Source: Rhizomicrobium palustre
GTDB taxonomy: Bacteria > Pseudomonadota > Alphaproteobacteria > Micropepsales > Micropepsaceae
NCBI RefSeq assembly: GCF_011761565.1
Contig: NZ_JAASRM010000001.1
Span: forward strand, 3,596,139-3,660,138
Length of the DNA: 64,000 nucleotides
Direction of reading: 5' to 3'
A program made the position numbers and the translations under genes. A model generated the notes under the pieces. The model saw nothing but the letters and a program-made list of their open reading frames with translations, was not told where the DNA came from and did not search any database. Of this stretch, positions 1-9,367 are shown piece by piece (position 1 is the stretch's first letter; each line of letters begins with the position of its first letter).

Positions 1-539
1 ATAGCAGCAGCGATCATGAAATTGCCGGAAATCTTAAATAAATTGGCTTGTACGGGATCGCTGCCAACTACTGCATATTTGGCGCCGATTTTGGTGAGGA
101 TCGGCTCGACCTTGGCGATATCCTCGCGGGCGCCCGCTGCAACCACAGTGAGCTTACCCGCCGCCGCCGCATCAGGCCGTCCAAAGACGGGGCTTGCGAC
201 ATAGCCAAGACCACGCGCGCGATGAGCTTCGGTCAGCGCCTTGGCGAAGGCGGTTGAAACCGTCGCCATATTTACATGGACCAGCCCCTTCGCGGCCTTG
301 TCCAGAAGTGGGCCATCAAGGCCGATGGCCGACACCGCGGCATCATTGGCCAGCATGGTGAAAAGCGCATCGCCGGTGAGGGTCTCCTCTGGGGATTTTG
401 CTACAACCGCGCCTTGTGCCTTGAGAGCTTCCAGCGGGCCGGGCGAGCGGTTCCAAACGACCAGTTCGTGGCCTTCGCGCAGGATATTGGCCGCGATACC
501 GCTGCCCATTGCGCCCAAACCAATAAATCCAACCTTCAT
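1..539 (-). CDS. 3-hydroxyisobutyrate dehydrogenase-family oxidoreductase, partial (C-terminus outside window)
   Basis: The reading frame starts at the ATG at 539 and stays open to the left edge of the window, about 179 codons. The N-terminus carries a Rossmann dinucleotide motif of the form GFIGLGAMGSGIA. An NMATVS segment follows at the usual substrate-binding place, and a KISGNF segment near the window edge keeps the Lys and Asn of the family's catalytic region. The family reduces or oxidises beta-hydroxy acids with NAD(P); the actual substrate cannot be told. The gene is divergent from the decarboxylase at 638, with about 100 bp between the two starts. Confidence 0.85.
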   Translation of the reverse strand, partial: MKVGFIGLGAMGSGIAANILREGHELVVWNRSPGPLEALKAQGAVVAKSPEETLTGDALFTMLANDAAVSAIGLDGPLLDKAAKGLVHVNMATVSTAFAKALTEAHRARGLGYVASPVFGRPDAAAAGKLTVVAAGAREDIAKVEPILTKIGAKYAVVGSDPVQANLFKISGNFMIAAA

Positions 540-637
540 TCCGGCCTCCTGTTCAGCGCGGCCATAAGACGTTCTAACGCGCGTAGTGGCAACCAAAACT
601 CTCGACCCGCAGGACGGATGCTATATAAGGCGCGCCG

Positions 638-2071
638 ATGGAACAGCGCGAACCCAATCTAGACCCCGAAAACTGGGACAGCTTGCGGCGCGAGGCGCAT
701 GCCATGCTGGACGATATGCTCGACTATATCGCTCAGATTCGCACCCGCCCGGTCTGGCAGCCGATCCCCGATGAAAAACGCGCGCAATTTCGCGCGCCGC
801 TTCCGCAAGGGCCGTCTGATCTGCGCGATGTTTATCAGGAATTTGCGCAAGATGTTCTGCCCTATGCGGCAGGCAATGTGCATCCTGGTTTCATGGGCTG
901 GGTGAATGGTGGCGGCACTGCGGTTGGCATGCTGGCCGAAATGCTGGCGGGCGGCATTAACGCCAATCTCGGTGGTCGTGATCACATGCCGGTCGAGGTG
1001 GAACGGCAGATTGTAGCCTGGATGCGGGAAATCTTGGGCTTTCCAGAGACGGCCACCGGTTTGTTTGTAACCGGTTCTTCGCTCGCCAACTTCATCGGTA
1101 TCTTGGTGGCGCGTACAGCCGCTCTGGGTCCGTCGGTCCGCAAGCAAGGAGTGGGAGGTGAGGGAAGCAAGCTGCGCGCCTATGCCAGTGCTGCTGCGCA
1201 CCGGTGCATCCCGCTGGGTATGGATTTAAGTGGCTTGGGAAGTGATGCTGTCCGCCCCATTCCCTTTGATGGCGATGGCCGCATGGATATCCCTGCGCTA
1301 AAAGCCGCGATAGCCGAAGATCGCGCCGCGGGCCTTAAGCCGTTTCTCGTTGTAGGAACGGCAGGCACCGTCGATACCGGTGCGGTTGATGATTTGGATG
1401 CTATTGCTGATCTCTGTGCGGCAGAAAAACTTCATTTTCATATCGATGGCGCATTCGGTGCAATGGCGGTGCTGTCGCCCGAGTTGAAGCCTCTTATGAA
1501 GGGGCTAGAGCGAGCCGATTCCATCGCCTTTGATTTCCATAAATGGGCTCAAGTACCCTATGATGCGGGCTTCGTGATGGTGCGCGATGGCGCCTTGCAT
1601 CGCGATACGTTTGCCAGTCCAGCCGCCTATTTGCGGACAAATGCCAAGGGGCTCGCAGCCGGCGCGCCGTGGTTCTCCGATTTCGGGCCAGATCTTTCGC
1701 GTGGGTTCCGCGCCTTGAAAACCTGGTTCACGCTAAAGACTTATGGTCTGAAGAAAATGGGTGAGGTCGTCGCCCATAGCTGTGCACTCGCCAAGCATTT
1801 GGAAGAACGCATTCGTGCTGAACCGAAGCTGGAACTTCTCACGCCCGCACGCCTCAATATCGTCTGCTTCCGCTATGGCAGCGATGATGCTTTGAATGCC
1901 CGCCTAGTGATAGAGTTACAAGAAACCGGTGTGGCTGCGCCTTCGACTACGACAATCAACGGAAAACTCGCAATCCGCTGCGCCTTCGTTAACCACCGTA
2001 CGCGGTTTTCGGATGTTGATGCGATGGTCAATACCGTCCTGCGGCTTGGTGTAGCGGTTGTGGCACGCTAG
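638..2071 (+). CDS. Pyridoxal-phosphate-dependent group II decarboxylase
   Basis: A 477-residue protein of the aromatic-L-amino-acid/glutamate decarboxylase fold. The HIDGAFG segment near residue 268 supplies the Asp that contacts the pyridine nitrogen. DFHKWAQ near residue 302 holds the Lys expected to form the Schiff base; classic members have NPHKW here, so this belongs to a divergent subgroup. Length is typical of the family. The start has AAGG seven bases upstream. The amino acid substrate cannot be inferred. The last 44 bases overlap the end of the convergent mscS gene. Confidence 0.85.
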   Translation: MEQREPNLDPENWDSLRREAHAMLDDMLDYIAQIRTRPVWQPIPDEKRAQFRAPLPQGPSDLRDVYQEFAQDVLPYAAGNVHPGFMGWVNGGGTAVGMLAEMLAGGINANLGGRDHMPVEVERQIVAWMREILGFPETATGLFVTGSSLANFIGILVARTAALGPSVRKQGVGGEGSKLRAYASAAAHRCIPLGMDLSGLGSDAVRPIPFDGDGRMDIPALKAAIAEDRAAGLKPFLVVGTAGTVDTGAVDDLDAIADLCAAEKLHFHIDGAFGAMAVLSPELKPLMKGLERADSIAFDFHKWAQVPYDAGFVMVRDGALHRDTFASPAAYLRTNAKGLAAGAPWFSDFGPDLSRGFRALKTWFTLKTYGLKKMGEVVAHSCALAKHLEERIRAEPKLELLTPARLNIVCFRYGSDDALNARLVIELQETGVAAPSTTTINGKLAIRCAFVNHRTRFSDVDAMVNTVLRLGVAVVAR

Positions 2072-3140
2072 GCCATTGCTGGATTTCCTCACGCCAGACA
2101 GGCAAGGCTTCGGGATATTCATCGCGCATCCAGGCAATGATTTTTTCGCGCATTTCGCAGCGCATATCCCAGGATTTTCCCGAATCCGCAGAGGTCACCA
2201 GGATGCGCACCTGCATGGTCATGCTGTTTTCACTGATATCTGATACCTGCACGTTTATGACACGTCCGTCCCACAGCTTCGAGGCTTTGGCGATTTCGGT
2301 AGCCTTGCTACGTATGCGCTCCACGTCGGTGGTGTAGTTCACGTAGATATAAACTGTGCCAATGAGCTGCGAGGATTGGCGTGTCCAGTTCTGGAAGGGA
2401 TTGGTCATCATGTAGCTCAACGGCACGACAAGCCGCCGCCAATCCCAGCAACGTACAACGACATAGGTGGAGTTGATCTCCTCGATCCAGCCCCATTCAT
2501 TATTGACGATCACCACGTCATCAATGCGAAAGGGCTGCGTAATGGCGAGTTGCACGCCCGCGACGAGATTTTCCAATAGAGGTTTTGCCGCGAAGCCCAC
2601 CGCCAAGCCAGCGATACCCGCGGAGGCGAAAAGCGAAACACCGAACTGGCGTACCGCGTCAAAGGTCATCAACGCAAAGCCTACGGTGATAATGCCGATC
2701 ACTACATCCACAGTACGCTTTAGGAGCTTCATCTGTGTGATGGCTTTGCGCGCCAAGAGGTTATCCGCAGTGTTCGAATGAAAGCGGCTCATATAGCGGT
2801 TAATGGCGAGGTCGGAGGCGATGATCGCGACCCATCCCAGCAGGATAATGAATCCCGCAAAGAGAAATCTTTCCACAATCTGATTAGTGCCACGGTCAAG
2901 CGGGAGTGCGGGGGTGATCAGGCCCGCAACCAGCATCGTAAACGCATATTGTGCAACGCCGCCGGCGTGCTGCAGCACTGTATGGGTGAGGGTGCGGTCA
3001 CTCGGCAATAGCCGCCGTAAAGCCATGCGCACAAATCCCAAGGCAATTGCGGTGATAACTGCGATCAATGCGAGCGCGACCACAGCGACTACCCAGTCAG
3101 GAATCCAGGCAGGGATGAGATGCATATAGGATTTCTTCAT
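2028..3140 (-). CDS. Mechanosensitive ion channel, MscS family
   Basis: A 370-residue inner-membrane protein with about four hydrophobic segments in the first 190 residues, then the MscS pore helix region rich in Gly and Ala (AGIAGLAVGFAAKPLLENLVAG) and a soluble beta domain with FRIDDVV and GWIEEI. MscS channels open on membrane tension and release solutes during hypo-osmotic shock. Its ATG overlaps the otsA stop codon (ATGA), so it is probably translationally coupled as the third gene of otsB-otsA-mscS. The 3' end overlaps the convergent decarboxylase gene by 44 bp. Confidence 0.92.
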   Translation of the reverse strand: MKKSYMHLIPAWIPDWVVAVVALALIAVITAIALGFVRMALRRLLPSDRTLTHTVLQHAGGVAQYAFTMLVAGLITPALPLDRGTNQIVERFLFAGFIILLGWVAIIASDLAINRYMSRFHSNTADNLLARKAITQMKLLKRTVDVVIGIITVGFALMTFDAVRQFGVSLFASAGIAGLAVGFAAKPLLENLVAGVQLAITQPFRIDDVVIVNNEWGWIEEINSTYVVVRCWDWRRLVVPLSYMMTNPFQNWTRQSSQLIGTVYIYVNYTTDVERIRSKATEIAKASKLWDGRVINVQVSDISENSMTMQVRILVTSADSGKSWDMRCEMREKIIAWMRDEYPEALPVWREEIQQWPSVPQPLHQAAGRY

Positions 3141-4525
3141 GCGGCGGCCCTGGTAAGTTGAGCTCCCGAAAGAGCTTTCAAAAATTGATCACAATACGCC
3201 TGGGCCGAGAGGGTCTGCAGCTTCTCAAACAACCGTTTATGACGCGACTGCCGCTCTTCTTTGCTCATGACCATCGCCTCGTGCATTGCTTCCGCGATCT
3301 CATCGGGGTCGTAGGGATTCACGATCAAGGCTTCCTCGAAATAGGCGGCCACGCCTGCGAAATTCGACAAAATCAGGACCCCAGGGTCTTCGGGATCTTG
3401 AGCCGCTACATATTCATGTGCGACCAGATTCATACCGTCCCGCAATGGGGTGACGACGCCGATCTGCGCGAAGCGGTAAAAGCCTGCCAAGGTGGAGCGG
3501 GCCAAACTTTGGCTCATATAGCGCAAAGGCACCCAATCAAATGCGCCGTGGCGGCCATTGATATCACCTGCAAGACGATTCAATTGGTGGCGCAGGGCGG
3601 CATATTCTGAAACATCTTCGCGGGAGGGGGCTGCGATTTGCAGAAAGCTGACGGCGTTTTTGTGTTGGGGAAAACGCTCCAGGAAGCGATTAAAAGCTTC
3701 AAAACGGTTTGGCAGGCCTTTGGAATAATCCAGCCTATCGGCCCCGATCATCAGCTTGCGTCCGACAAGGCTTTCTGTAAGGCGTCGGGTATTACGGCTT
3801 TTAGCGGCTTGGATAGCTTGGCTTCGGAAGGCACCGGAGTCGATGCCTATGGGGGTCACCACGGCGCGCACTTTTCGTCCGTTGCAGGCCGTAATCACGC
3901 CGTCATTATCGGCGGGGAAATCAATGATGCGGCGCACGGAATCGAGGAAGTCGTGTCGATGTTCCTCTGTCTGAAATCCCACCACGTCATAAGCACAAAA
4001 ATCATGTAGAAGATCTTCGCCGCGGGGTAGGGCCGCGAACATACTCGACGGCACGAAGGGAATGTGCAGAAAGAATCCAAGCGCGTTCTTCACGCCGAGG
4101 CGGCGCAGTTCATCTGCAAGCGGGATGAGATGATAATCATGCACCCAGATGATGTCGTCAGGCCGTAGTAATGGGGCGAGGACCTTCGCGAAAATCTCAT
4201 TGACGGAGCGGTAGCCTTCGAGATTCTCCCGGCGAAATTCCATCAACCCTAAGCGGAAGTGCAGAAGCGGCCAGAGCGTGGAATTGGCAAAGCCGACATA
4301 GAAATTCTGATAGTCCTCTTGCTTCAGATCAATGGTCGCATAATCGACCCCTTCAAAGTTTGTGATCTTGGCTTCGCTCGAAGTTTGCGGCGCTTGGTGG
4401 CCACTCCAGCCGAACCACAACGTGCCAGGCTGAATGGCATCTTTCAGCGCGATGGCGAGCCCGCCTGCGCGCGCGGCTTTGGATGGAGTTGGGACACGAT
4501 TAGAAACGATGACGAGCCGAGCCAA
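3137..4525 (-). CDS. otsA: Alpha,alpha-trehalose-phosphate synthase
   Basis: A GT20 glycosyltransferase of 462 residues that joins glucose from a nucleotide sugar to glucose 6-phosphate, giving trehalose 6-phosphate. Visible motifs, in order: SNRVP near the start, RAGGLA, WFGWSG, VHDYHL near residue 130, VTPIGID, GADRLDYSKGLPNR near residue 265 and RDGMNLVAHEYVA near residue 360. These cover the donor and acceptor sites. It lies 44 bp after otsB and overlaps mscS by four bases. Trehalose made here would serve as a compatible solute or desiccation protectant. Confidence 0.96.
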   Translation of the reverse strand: MARLVIVSNRVPTPSKAARAGGLAIALKDAIQPGTLWFGWSGHQAPQTSSEAKITNFEGVDYATIDLKQEDYQNFYVGFANSTLWPLLHFRLGLMEFRRENLEGYRSVNEIFAKVLAPLLRPDDIIWVHDYHLIPLADELRRLGVKNALGFFLHIPFVPSSMFAALPRGEDLLHDFCAYDVVGFQTEEHRHDFLDSVRRIIDFPADNDGVITACNGRKVRAVVTPIGIDSGAFRSQAIQAAKSRNTRRLTESLVGRKLMIGADRLDYSKGLPNRFEAFNRFLERFPQHKNAVSFLQIAAPSREDVSEYAALRHQLNRLAGDINGRHGAFDWVPLRYMSQSLARSTLAGFYRFAQIGVVTPLRDGMNLVAHEYVAAQDPEDPGVLILSNFAGVAAYFEEALIVNPYDPDEIAEAMHEAMVMSKEERQSRHKRLFEKLQTLSAQAYCDQFLKALSGAQLTRAAA

Positions 4526-4569
4526 TACCTTACCCCCGGATTGCCTTGAGGAAACGAGTTACACAGCCG

Positions 4570-5286
4570 TCAGGTTCCGGCCCATTGAGATAACCAGTTG
4601 CGCACTCTGGACGGTTCGCCCGCGAAATCATCCTGCACGTGCAGGCCCTTTCCGCCCATGGCGCGGGTGACCGCGAAGCCATCTTCATCCGTGAAGTCGT
4701 CGCCGATGAATACAGGCAGTCGCCCAGCGAAGGGCGATAATGCCATGAAAGACTCTATAGCGGCGCCCTTATGCTGCCCCTTGCGCCGTAACTCGAAGGC
4801 CATCTTGGCGGGCAGGATTTCATAATCCTCGTGGCCATTGATGACTTGCTGAAGGAGCCTGCAAACGTCCTCTTCGCGGGAGGGGGCAAGGCGAAAGTGC
4901 ACGGCTACGCTGTGGGGCTTTTCATCGATCACCACGCCTTCCCATGTGGCGGCCACCTCGCGGATATTCTCTCTCCAAGGTAACGGCAAGCCGCCACCGG
5001 CGCGCTGCAGCAACCCGTCAGGATTACGCAGCACGGCGCCATGCTCGGCGGCGGCGGGCAAGGTGAGGGGGGCCAGCAGGGCGTCAATGGAGATCAGAGG
5101 TCTGCCGCTGACTACGGCTAGCGCTCCCCCAAGCTTCTGGGAGGCTGCTTCGAGGGAGGCGATCAGCCCTTCCGGCACCACCACGGCTTCGGGGGTGGGG
5201 GCGATGTCTAAAAGGGTCCCATCGATATCGAGAAACAGGGCCCAGTTCTGCTCAATGGGCGGGGCTATCGTGGGGGTATTGGCCAT
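4570..5286 (-). CDS. otsB: Trehalose-6-phosphate phosphatase
   Basis: A HAD-superfamily phosphatase that removes the phosphate from trehalose 6-phosphate. Motif I (LFLDIDGTLLDIAP) is near the N-terminus and motif III/IV (FIGDDFTDEDGF) near the C-terminus; VVSGRPL is the middle motif. I chose the ATG at 5286, giving 238 residues. An in-frame start at 5349 would add 21 residues that are not HAD-like. It is the first gene of the otsB-otsA-mscS run and is divergent from the second mscS-type gene at 5380. Confidence 0.93.
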   Translation of the reverse strand: MANTPTIAPPIEQNWALFLDIDGTLLDIAPTPEAVVVPEGLIASLEAASQKLGGALAVVSGRPLISIDALLAPLTLPAAAEHGAVLRNPDGLLQRAGGGLPLPWRENIREVAATWEGVVIDEKPHSVAVHFRLAPSREEDVCRLLQQVINGHEDYEILPAKMAFELRRKGQHKGAAIESFMALSPFAGRLPVFIGDDFTDEDGFAVTRAMGGKGLHVQDDFAGEPSRVRNWLSQWAGT

Positions 5287-5379
5287 ACAATGGTAATCCT
5301 GGCAAGCCGCTTTGGTTCCATCACTTGAACCAGCCTGACGCAGAGGCAAAGATACACACCCGCCGATTCTCGAAATCCG

Positions 5380-6693
5380 ATGTCCATGCCCGGCCCATTA
5401 AGCTCCGTCGATCTTTCCCGCCTCTTGAGCGAAACCCCGCACAAGTTGTTAGAGCAGGCGCAGAACCCCGTGGTTTTAGGCCAGCTCGCTTGGATACTCC
5501 TGAGTGGCCTCATCGCTTACAGCGTGTCCAAACGCCTGCATGGGGTACTTACCAGGATTGCGCCAAAGACATTACCAGCCGCATGGCGGGCAGGGCTGGT
5601 GCTCACGGCGGAATTCGTAGCCATGCCGGTTCTTTGGCTGGTGCTGTTGTGGCTGGCCGGAGGTGTGGAGCTGGTCTTCGAGGTCCCACTGCATTTTGTT
5701 GGCGCGGCCATCGATCTTGTGCTGGCCTGGATCTGTATTCGCCTGCTCAGCTCCACGGTGAAGAGCAAGGCCGCCTCGGTTGTCATCGCCATTTCGGCTT
5801 GGTCCATCGCGGCCCTCAGCATCCTCGACCTCTACACGCCGCTGACGCGCTGGATGCGGGCTGTGGACGTCTATGAAAACAAACAGCATCACATCACGCT
5901 GTTCGATGCTGTCAGCGCCGTGGCGCTGCTTGTGGTGCTGCTATGGCTGACGCGCCTCCTTTATGGATTCCTGCGTCGTCAGATCGAAACTGCGCAATCT
6001 TTGACGCCATCGTTGAAGGTGCTCCTCACACAGCTCCTGCAGATATTCCTGCCTTCGATGGCGGTGGTGATCGCGCTGCAGACAGTGGGTGTTGATCTTA
6101 CCACGCTTACCGTCGCTTTTGGTGCCATTGGCCTTGGTGTCGGTTTGGGCTTGCAGCGGCTGGTTTCCAATCTTGTGGCGGGTCTTAGCCTGTTGCTGGG
6201 TCAGACCATCAAGCCTGGCGATATTCTCGCCTATAAAGGCACTTTCGGCTACGTCACCGGCATGGGCGCGCGCTATGTGACGTTGCGCACCCTGGGCGGG
6301 GTCGAGCATCTCATCCCGAACGACCACTTTCTAGAAAATGGGGTGGAGAACTGGACCTATTCGGACAACCGGCTGGCGCTCTCGGTGTCGGTTGGCATCG
6401 CGTATGAAAGCGATCCCCACCAAGCTGTCGCGGAATGTCTTGCGGCCATCGCCTCGGTTTCGCGGGTTTTGCCTGAGCCAAAACCCAGTGTTGTGGTGAA
6501 GGAATTTGGCGACAGCGCGATCGGTCTGGAGGGGTATTTCTGGATCGCTGACCCTCGCCTAGGCACCTCCAATGTCAAAAGCGAGGTATTGCTAGCCATA
6601 TGGGATCGCTTCAAGACGGCGGGAATTTCCATGCCGTATCCGCATCGCGATGTGCGGGTGGTGTCAATGCCGGATACGGAAAAGCGGCCCTAA
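5380..6693 (+). CDS. Mechanosensitive ion channel, MscS family, larger paralogue
   Basis: A 437-residue membrane protein. The first 200 residues hold several hydrophobic segments, followed by the MscS core: a glycine-rich pore helix (GAIGLGVGLGLQRLVSNLVAG) and the beta domain with IKPGDIL, YVTGMGARYVTLRT, LIPNDHFLENGVENWT. Compared with the 2028-3140 protein it has extra N-terminal membrane segments, as in KefA/YnaI-like members. It is divergent from otsB, about 93 bp start to start, so otsBA is flanked on both sides by tension-gated channels. This suggests one osmotic-stress locus. Confidence 0.92.
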   Translation: MSMPGPLSSVDLSRLLSETPHKLLEQAQNPVVLGQLAWILLSGLIAYSVSKRLHGVLTRIAPKTLPAAWRAGLVLTAEFVAMPVLWLVLLWLAGGVELVFEVPLHFVGAAIDLVLAWICIRLLSSTVKSKAASVVIAISAWSIAALSILDLYTPLTRWMRAVDVYENKQHHITLFDAVSAVALLVVLLWLTRLLYGFLRRQIETAQSLTPSLKVLLTQLLQIFLPSMAVVIALQTVGVDLTTLTVAFGAIGLGVGLGLQRLVSNLVAGLSLLLGQTIKPGDILAYKGTFGYVTGMGARYVTLRTLGGVEHLIPNDHFLENGVENWTYSDNRLALSVSVGIAYESDPHQAVAECLAAIASVSRVLPEPKPSVVVKEFGDSAIGLEGYFWIADPRLGTSNVKSEVLLAIWDRFKTAGISMPYPHRDVRVVSMPDTEKRP

Positions 6694-7028
6694 GCCAAAA
6701 GCGGGTCTTCACATGTGATGGCCCGCTTCGCGCCGGATCGCAGAGGCTGGAGGAGACCACACCTAAAGGAGTGGATCGGCACCTTGGCCCGGTATCCTCA
6801 AGGCTAAGCGAAATCGGCTCCGCGTCCGCACCCCTCTCTGACTAGGGCGATGTCTCGGCCTTTTCCGCTTGGACTTACACGAGATGAAGTCCGCCACCTT
6901 TGTATGCACCCATGTACTTGCACTTTTCCCGGCCGCGACCGTCGCCGCGCACCCAACTTCGTAGGTCCGCTCCGTTCAATACCCATGAAAAAGAAATGGG
7001 AACTGATCAGCGAAGTTCAAGGGGCGAA
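6694..7028. other. Intergenic region between convergent genes, no gene seen
   Basis: Apart from the hairpin at 6699-6728 I see no supported feature. Several short open frames exist, including a 15-codon one from 6985, but none has a convincing ribosome binding site or protein-like composition. Confidence 0.5.
6699..6728 (+). terminator. Hairpin after the second mscS gene, possible terminator
   Basis: AAGCGGG at 6699-6705 pairs with CCCGCTT at 6722-6728, with a self-complementary CACATGTG in the loop. There is no clear T-run afterwards, so factor-independent termination is only possible. Confidence 0.4.
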
Positions 7029-7955
7029 CTAATTTACCGGATGCTCCAGCGGATTGGCCAAACCCAAATCGCCGCCTAGGCGCTTATTAAAGGGCACTTG
7101 GTGCAGCGGATTCTCAGGTACCCACACGCGCTGGCGATCATAGATCAGGAATGCGTCTTCCGCCCCTGCGCCCGGAACGAGTTGCACAATGCCTGCACGC
7201 GCAGCGACCATATCGGGGTCTTTCCGTCCGGTACGGCAGAAGGCGACGAGCTTGTCGAGTTTTTCCGAATGCACATCGAGAATGCTTGCGAGCATCACGA
7301 GGGGCTCCGCGGAGAAGAAGTGATAGTGCAAGGCCCGTGTGCCGCGCGCCATTTCACGGGGCAGGGTGCCGTCGTCGTTGATTTCGTTCATGGCGAAATC
7401 GAATACGTGTCTACCCCAATCGAGATCAGCCTTGTTGCCCGTCACAGCCCCGGTCGCGGCAACCGCTAAGCCTTCCCAATAGTAGTGATTGTTGCGCACG
7501 CCTTTATAAGCGTCGGAATGGGCCTTTACGCCATCGGCGAGGCTCTGAAGCCAGTTATCGATCTTGTCGCGCGTTTGAGCGTTGGCTGCGGCGCGCACCT
7601 TCGCGTAGCTGAGCGCGAGGCCTGCCAGTACCCATTTGCGTTCATAATGGGCTTGCTCTTTCTCAATCTTGCCGAGCATGGCGCCGCCACCAGCCCAGCT
7701 CTGCAGCCACTGCAGGGTGCAGGTGCTGTCTCCCGCACTTGCCATTTTCGCAATGCCGCCGAGATTGGTCTCGATTGGCTCCACCGCCGCTTCATAGGCT
7801 GCATGGCGCGCCGGATCGATATGCGAATAAACCGGCGGATCATCATAATAGCTGTCGGCGATAATATCGTGCACAGGCTGGACTGGCGTGGGGCATTGCG
7901 CAAAAGCACCACCTGTAACCAGGCTCGCAACAGCAAACGCATAGCCAAGACGCAT
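7029..7955 (-). CDS. Alginate lyase family protein (polysaccharide lyase family 5-like), secreted
   Basis: The start at 7955 gives about 308 residues beginning with a signal peptide that ends near AFAQ. NNHYYWEG near the middle and RGTRALHYHFFSAEPLVMLA later match the active-site region of PL5 lyases, which cleave mannuronate-rich chains in the periplasm or outside. The start was chosen because GGGAG lies eight bases upstream, inside the end of the preceding gene, whose stop codon is one base away. An upstream in-frame start at 7985 would put ten extra residues before the signal peptide. No alginate biosynthesis genes are in the window, so the role is more likely catabolic or in wall/biofilm turnover. 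Confidence 0.88.
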   Translation of the reverse strand: MRLGYAFAVASLVTGGAFAQCPTPVQPVHDIIADSYYDDPPVYSHIDPARHAAYEAAVEPIETNLGGIAKMASAGDSTCTLQWLQSWAGGGAMLGKIEKEQAHYERKWVLAGLALSYAKVRAAANAQTRDKIDNWLQSLADGVKAHSDAYKGVRNNHYYWEGLAVAATGAVTGNKADLDWGRHVFDFAMNEINDDGTLPREMARGTRALHYHFFSAEPLVMLASILDVHSEKLDKLVAFCRTGRKDPDMVAARAGIVQLVPGAGAEDAFLIYDRQRVWVPENPLHQVPFNKRLGGDLGLANPLEHPVN

Positions 7956-7956
7956 A

Positions 7957-8691
7957 TCAGGCTCCCGCCTTATTGGCTTCCGCAAGCTGGCTGATGATCA
8001 TGATCTTCTGCCATATCTTGCGGCCGAGATTGGTGGTGAGGTTTTCGATATCGTTGGTGGCGTTGAGGATTTCATTGTCCTTGCTTTCGCTGGCGTACAG
8101 TGCCGCGAGCTTCGCGATCAAAGCCAGCATTTCTGAGCAATAGTCGAGATAACGGGACAATTCGAAATCGCTGAGGACGCGCTCCGGCGAGACCGATGTC
8201 TCGGTGTAGGTTCCAAGCTCCACCGACGGGTCTTTGGTGAGCTGGTGCATGTCGATGACATGGGCGAGGGCGCGAAGCTGATAAAGGGCATGAAACACCC
8301 GCTTGCGTTTGACTGCAGTCTCTCTTGTCCAGACGAACCATATCGCACCGCCGATCAGGAATGAGAGATTGACCACCGATTCAAGCGCCTGGGCCAAGCT
8401 GACGATATCCACGCGATGCAGTACATCGCGCCAATTCACGAAGCTGCCGAGATAGACCATTGATCCGGCCCAGATCGCAGCGAGCGTAATGCTGATCAGC
8501 TTTGTACTGACAAATGGCCGGTTGGATTTGCGGGCCCGTTTTGCGGTGTGCTTGGCAAGGTCTAAAAGCTCGGCGCCTACGCGGCCTAAACCTGACCCTG
8601 GAAAGCGCGCTTCGATGCGCGCGTGCAGACGATTTATGGTCTCGACGATCATCTGCTCGTCGAGAACGAACTTGTTTTTTCTGCGGCCCAT
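7957..8691 (-). CDS. Unknown two-transmembrane protein with cytosolic C-terminal domain
   Basis: I do not recognise the family. The ATG at 8691 follows a GGGGGG run six bases upstream and gives about 244 residues; a GTG six codons upstream is less likely. The N-terminal 65 residues are basic and soluble. Two hydrophobic segments follow (around ISITLAAIWAGSMVYLG and VVNLSFLIGGAIWFVW), then a helical, mostly polar C-terminal 120 residues. The adjacent PL5 gene starts immediately after its stop, so the two are probably co-transcribed. Confidence 0.7.
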   Translation of the reverse strand: MGRRKNKFVLDEQMIVETINRLHARIEARFPGSGLGRVGAELLDLAKHTAKRARKSNRPFVSTKLISITLAAIWAGSMVYLGSFVNWRDVLHRVDIVSLAQALESVVNLSFLIGGAIWFVWTRETAVKRKRVFHALYQLRALAHVIDMHQLTKDPSVELGTYTETSVSPERVLSDFELSRYLDYCSEMLALIAKLAALYASESKDNEILNATNDIENLTTNLGRKIWQKIMIISQLAEANKAGA

Positions 8692-8947
8692 GATGTCCCC
8701 CCGCTTCACTATGCCATTGGGCCCATCTTGGAACGAGCAGAATCCTGCCGTTTATCAGTCTTCAATTCGACCGGTTTGTAGGGGAATAGATGAGGGTGCT
8801 AGCGCTGCATGCGGCAATGCAAACATCTGTTCGGGCATACTTAAGTACCCGAATTATTGTAGAAATCCGCGAGCTGCGCAGCCGCACCAAAAGGCGGAAT
8901 AAGCGCCTGAGCAATATCGAGCAGGTAGATTGTATCTGGAGGCAGTA

Positions 8948-9136
8948 ATGTTTCAAGGGTCTGACGAAGGGCGAAATCAAGATACCGCGCTGCCCGACGA
9001 TGTCGACGGTTTGAAGGGACTCATCGCGAAGCTGCGCTGGGCCGGCATGGACCACGATGCTGAGAAGCTGTGTCAGGAACTGGAAATGCGCGCTCCCGCA
9101 GATTGCGTCATTCCGGGCCCGCTCGAGACCGATTGA
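8948..9136 (+). CDS. Small conserved-looking soluble protein
   Basis: A 62-residue acidic protein with a likely helical middle (VDGLKGLIAKLRWAGMDHDAEKL). The ATG at 8948 has a strong GGAGG five bases upstream; a TTG at 8930 is in frame but lacks one. No domain is recognised. It stands alone between a divergent gene and sodB. Confidence 0.6.
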   Translation: MFQGSDEGRNQDTALPDDVDGLKGLIAKLRWAGMDHDAEKLCQELEMRAPADCVIPGPLETD

Positions 9137-9256
9137 AGACGCGGGTTAAGACCAGCGTCTGAGTTTTCACCATGCCCGAAGTGGGAAAAGTAGGCCCTGC
9201 CGCAAGGTGGGAATGTTTTTTGTCGCCTGCCGGTGCCTATGAATTGCCCGATTTTG

Positions 9257-9285
9257 TTGAAATTTCGGCTGCTTGCTTGTAATAA
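9257..9285 (+). promoter_or_regulatory. Likely housekeeping promoter of sodB
   Basis: TTGAAA (9257-9262), 17-base spacer, TAATAA (9280-9285), about 80 bp before the sodB start. Matches the -35/-10 layout of sigma-70 promoters. Confidence 0.5.
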
Positions 9286-9367
9286 CTCTAATGTAGGAAT
9301 CGCGGTATGCGTTACCGCGGATGGAACTCTCGTCTAAAGTCCTGCTTTCCCGCATTGGAGATTCTTC

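Noticed and set aside
8730-8752. GGAAC and CGTT resembling an EcfG promoter before the small gene at 8948
   Set aside because: The spacer is 14 bases, shorter than the 16-17 known for this promoter, and the start codon is almost 200 bp away.
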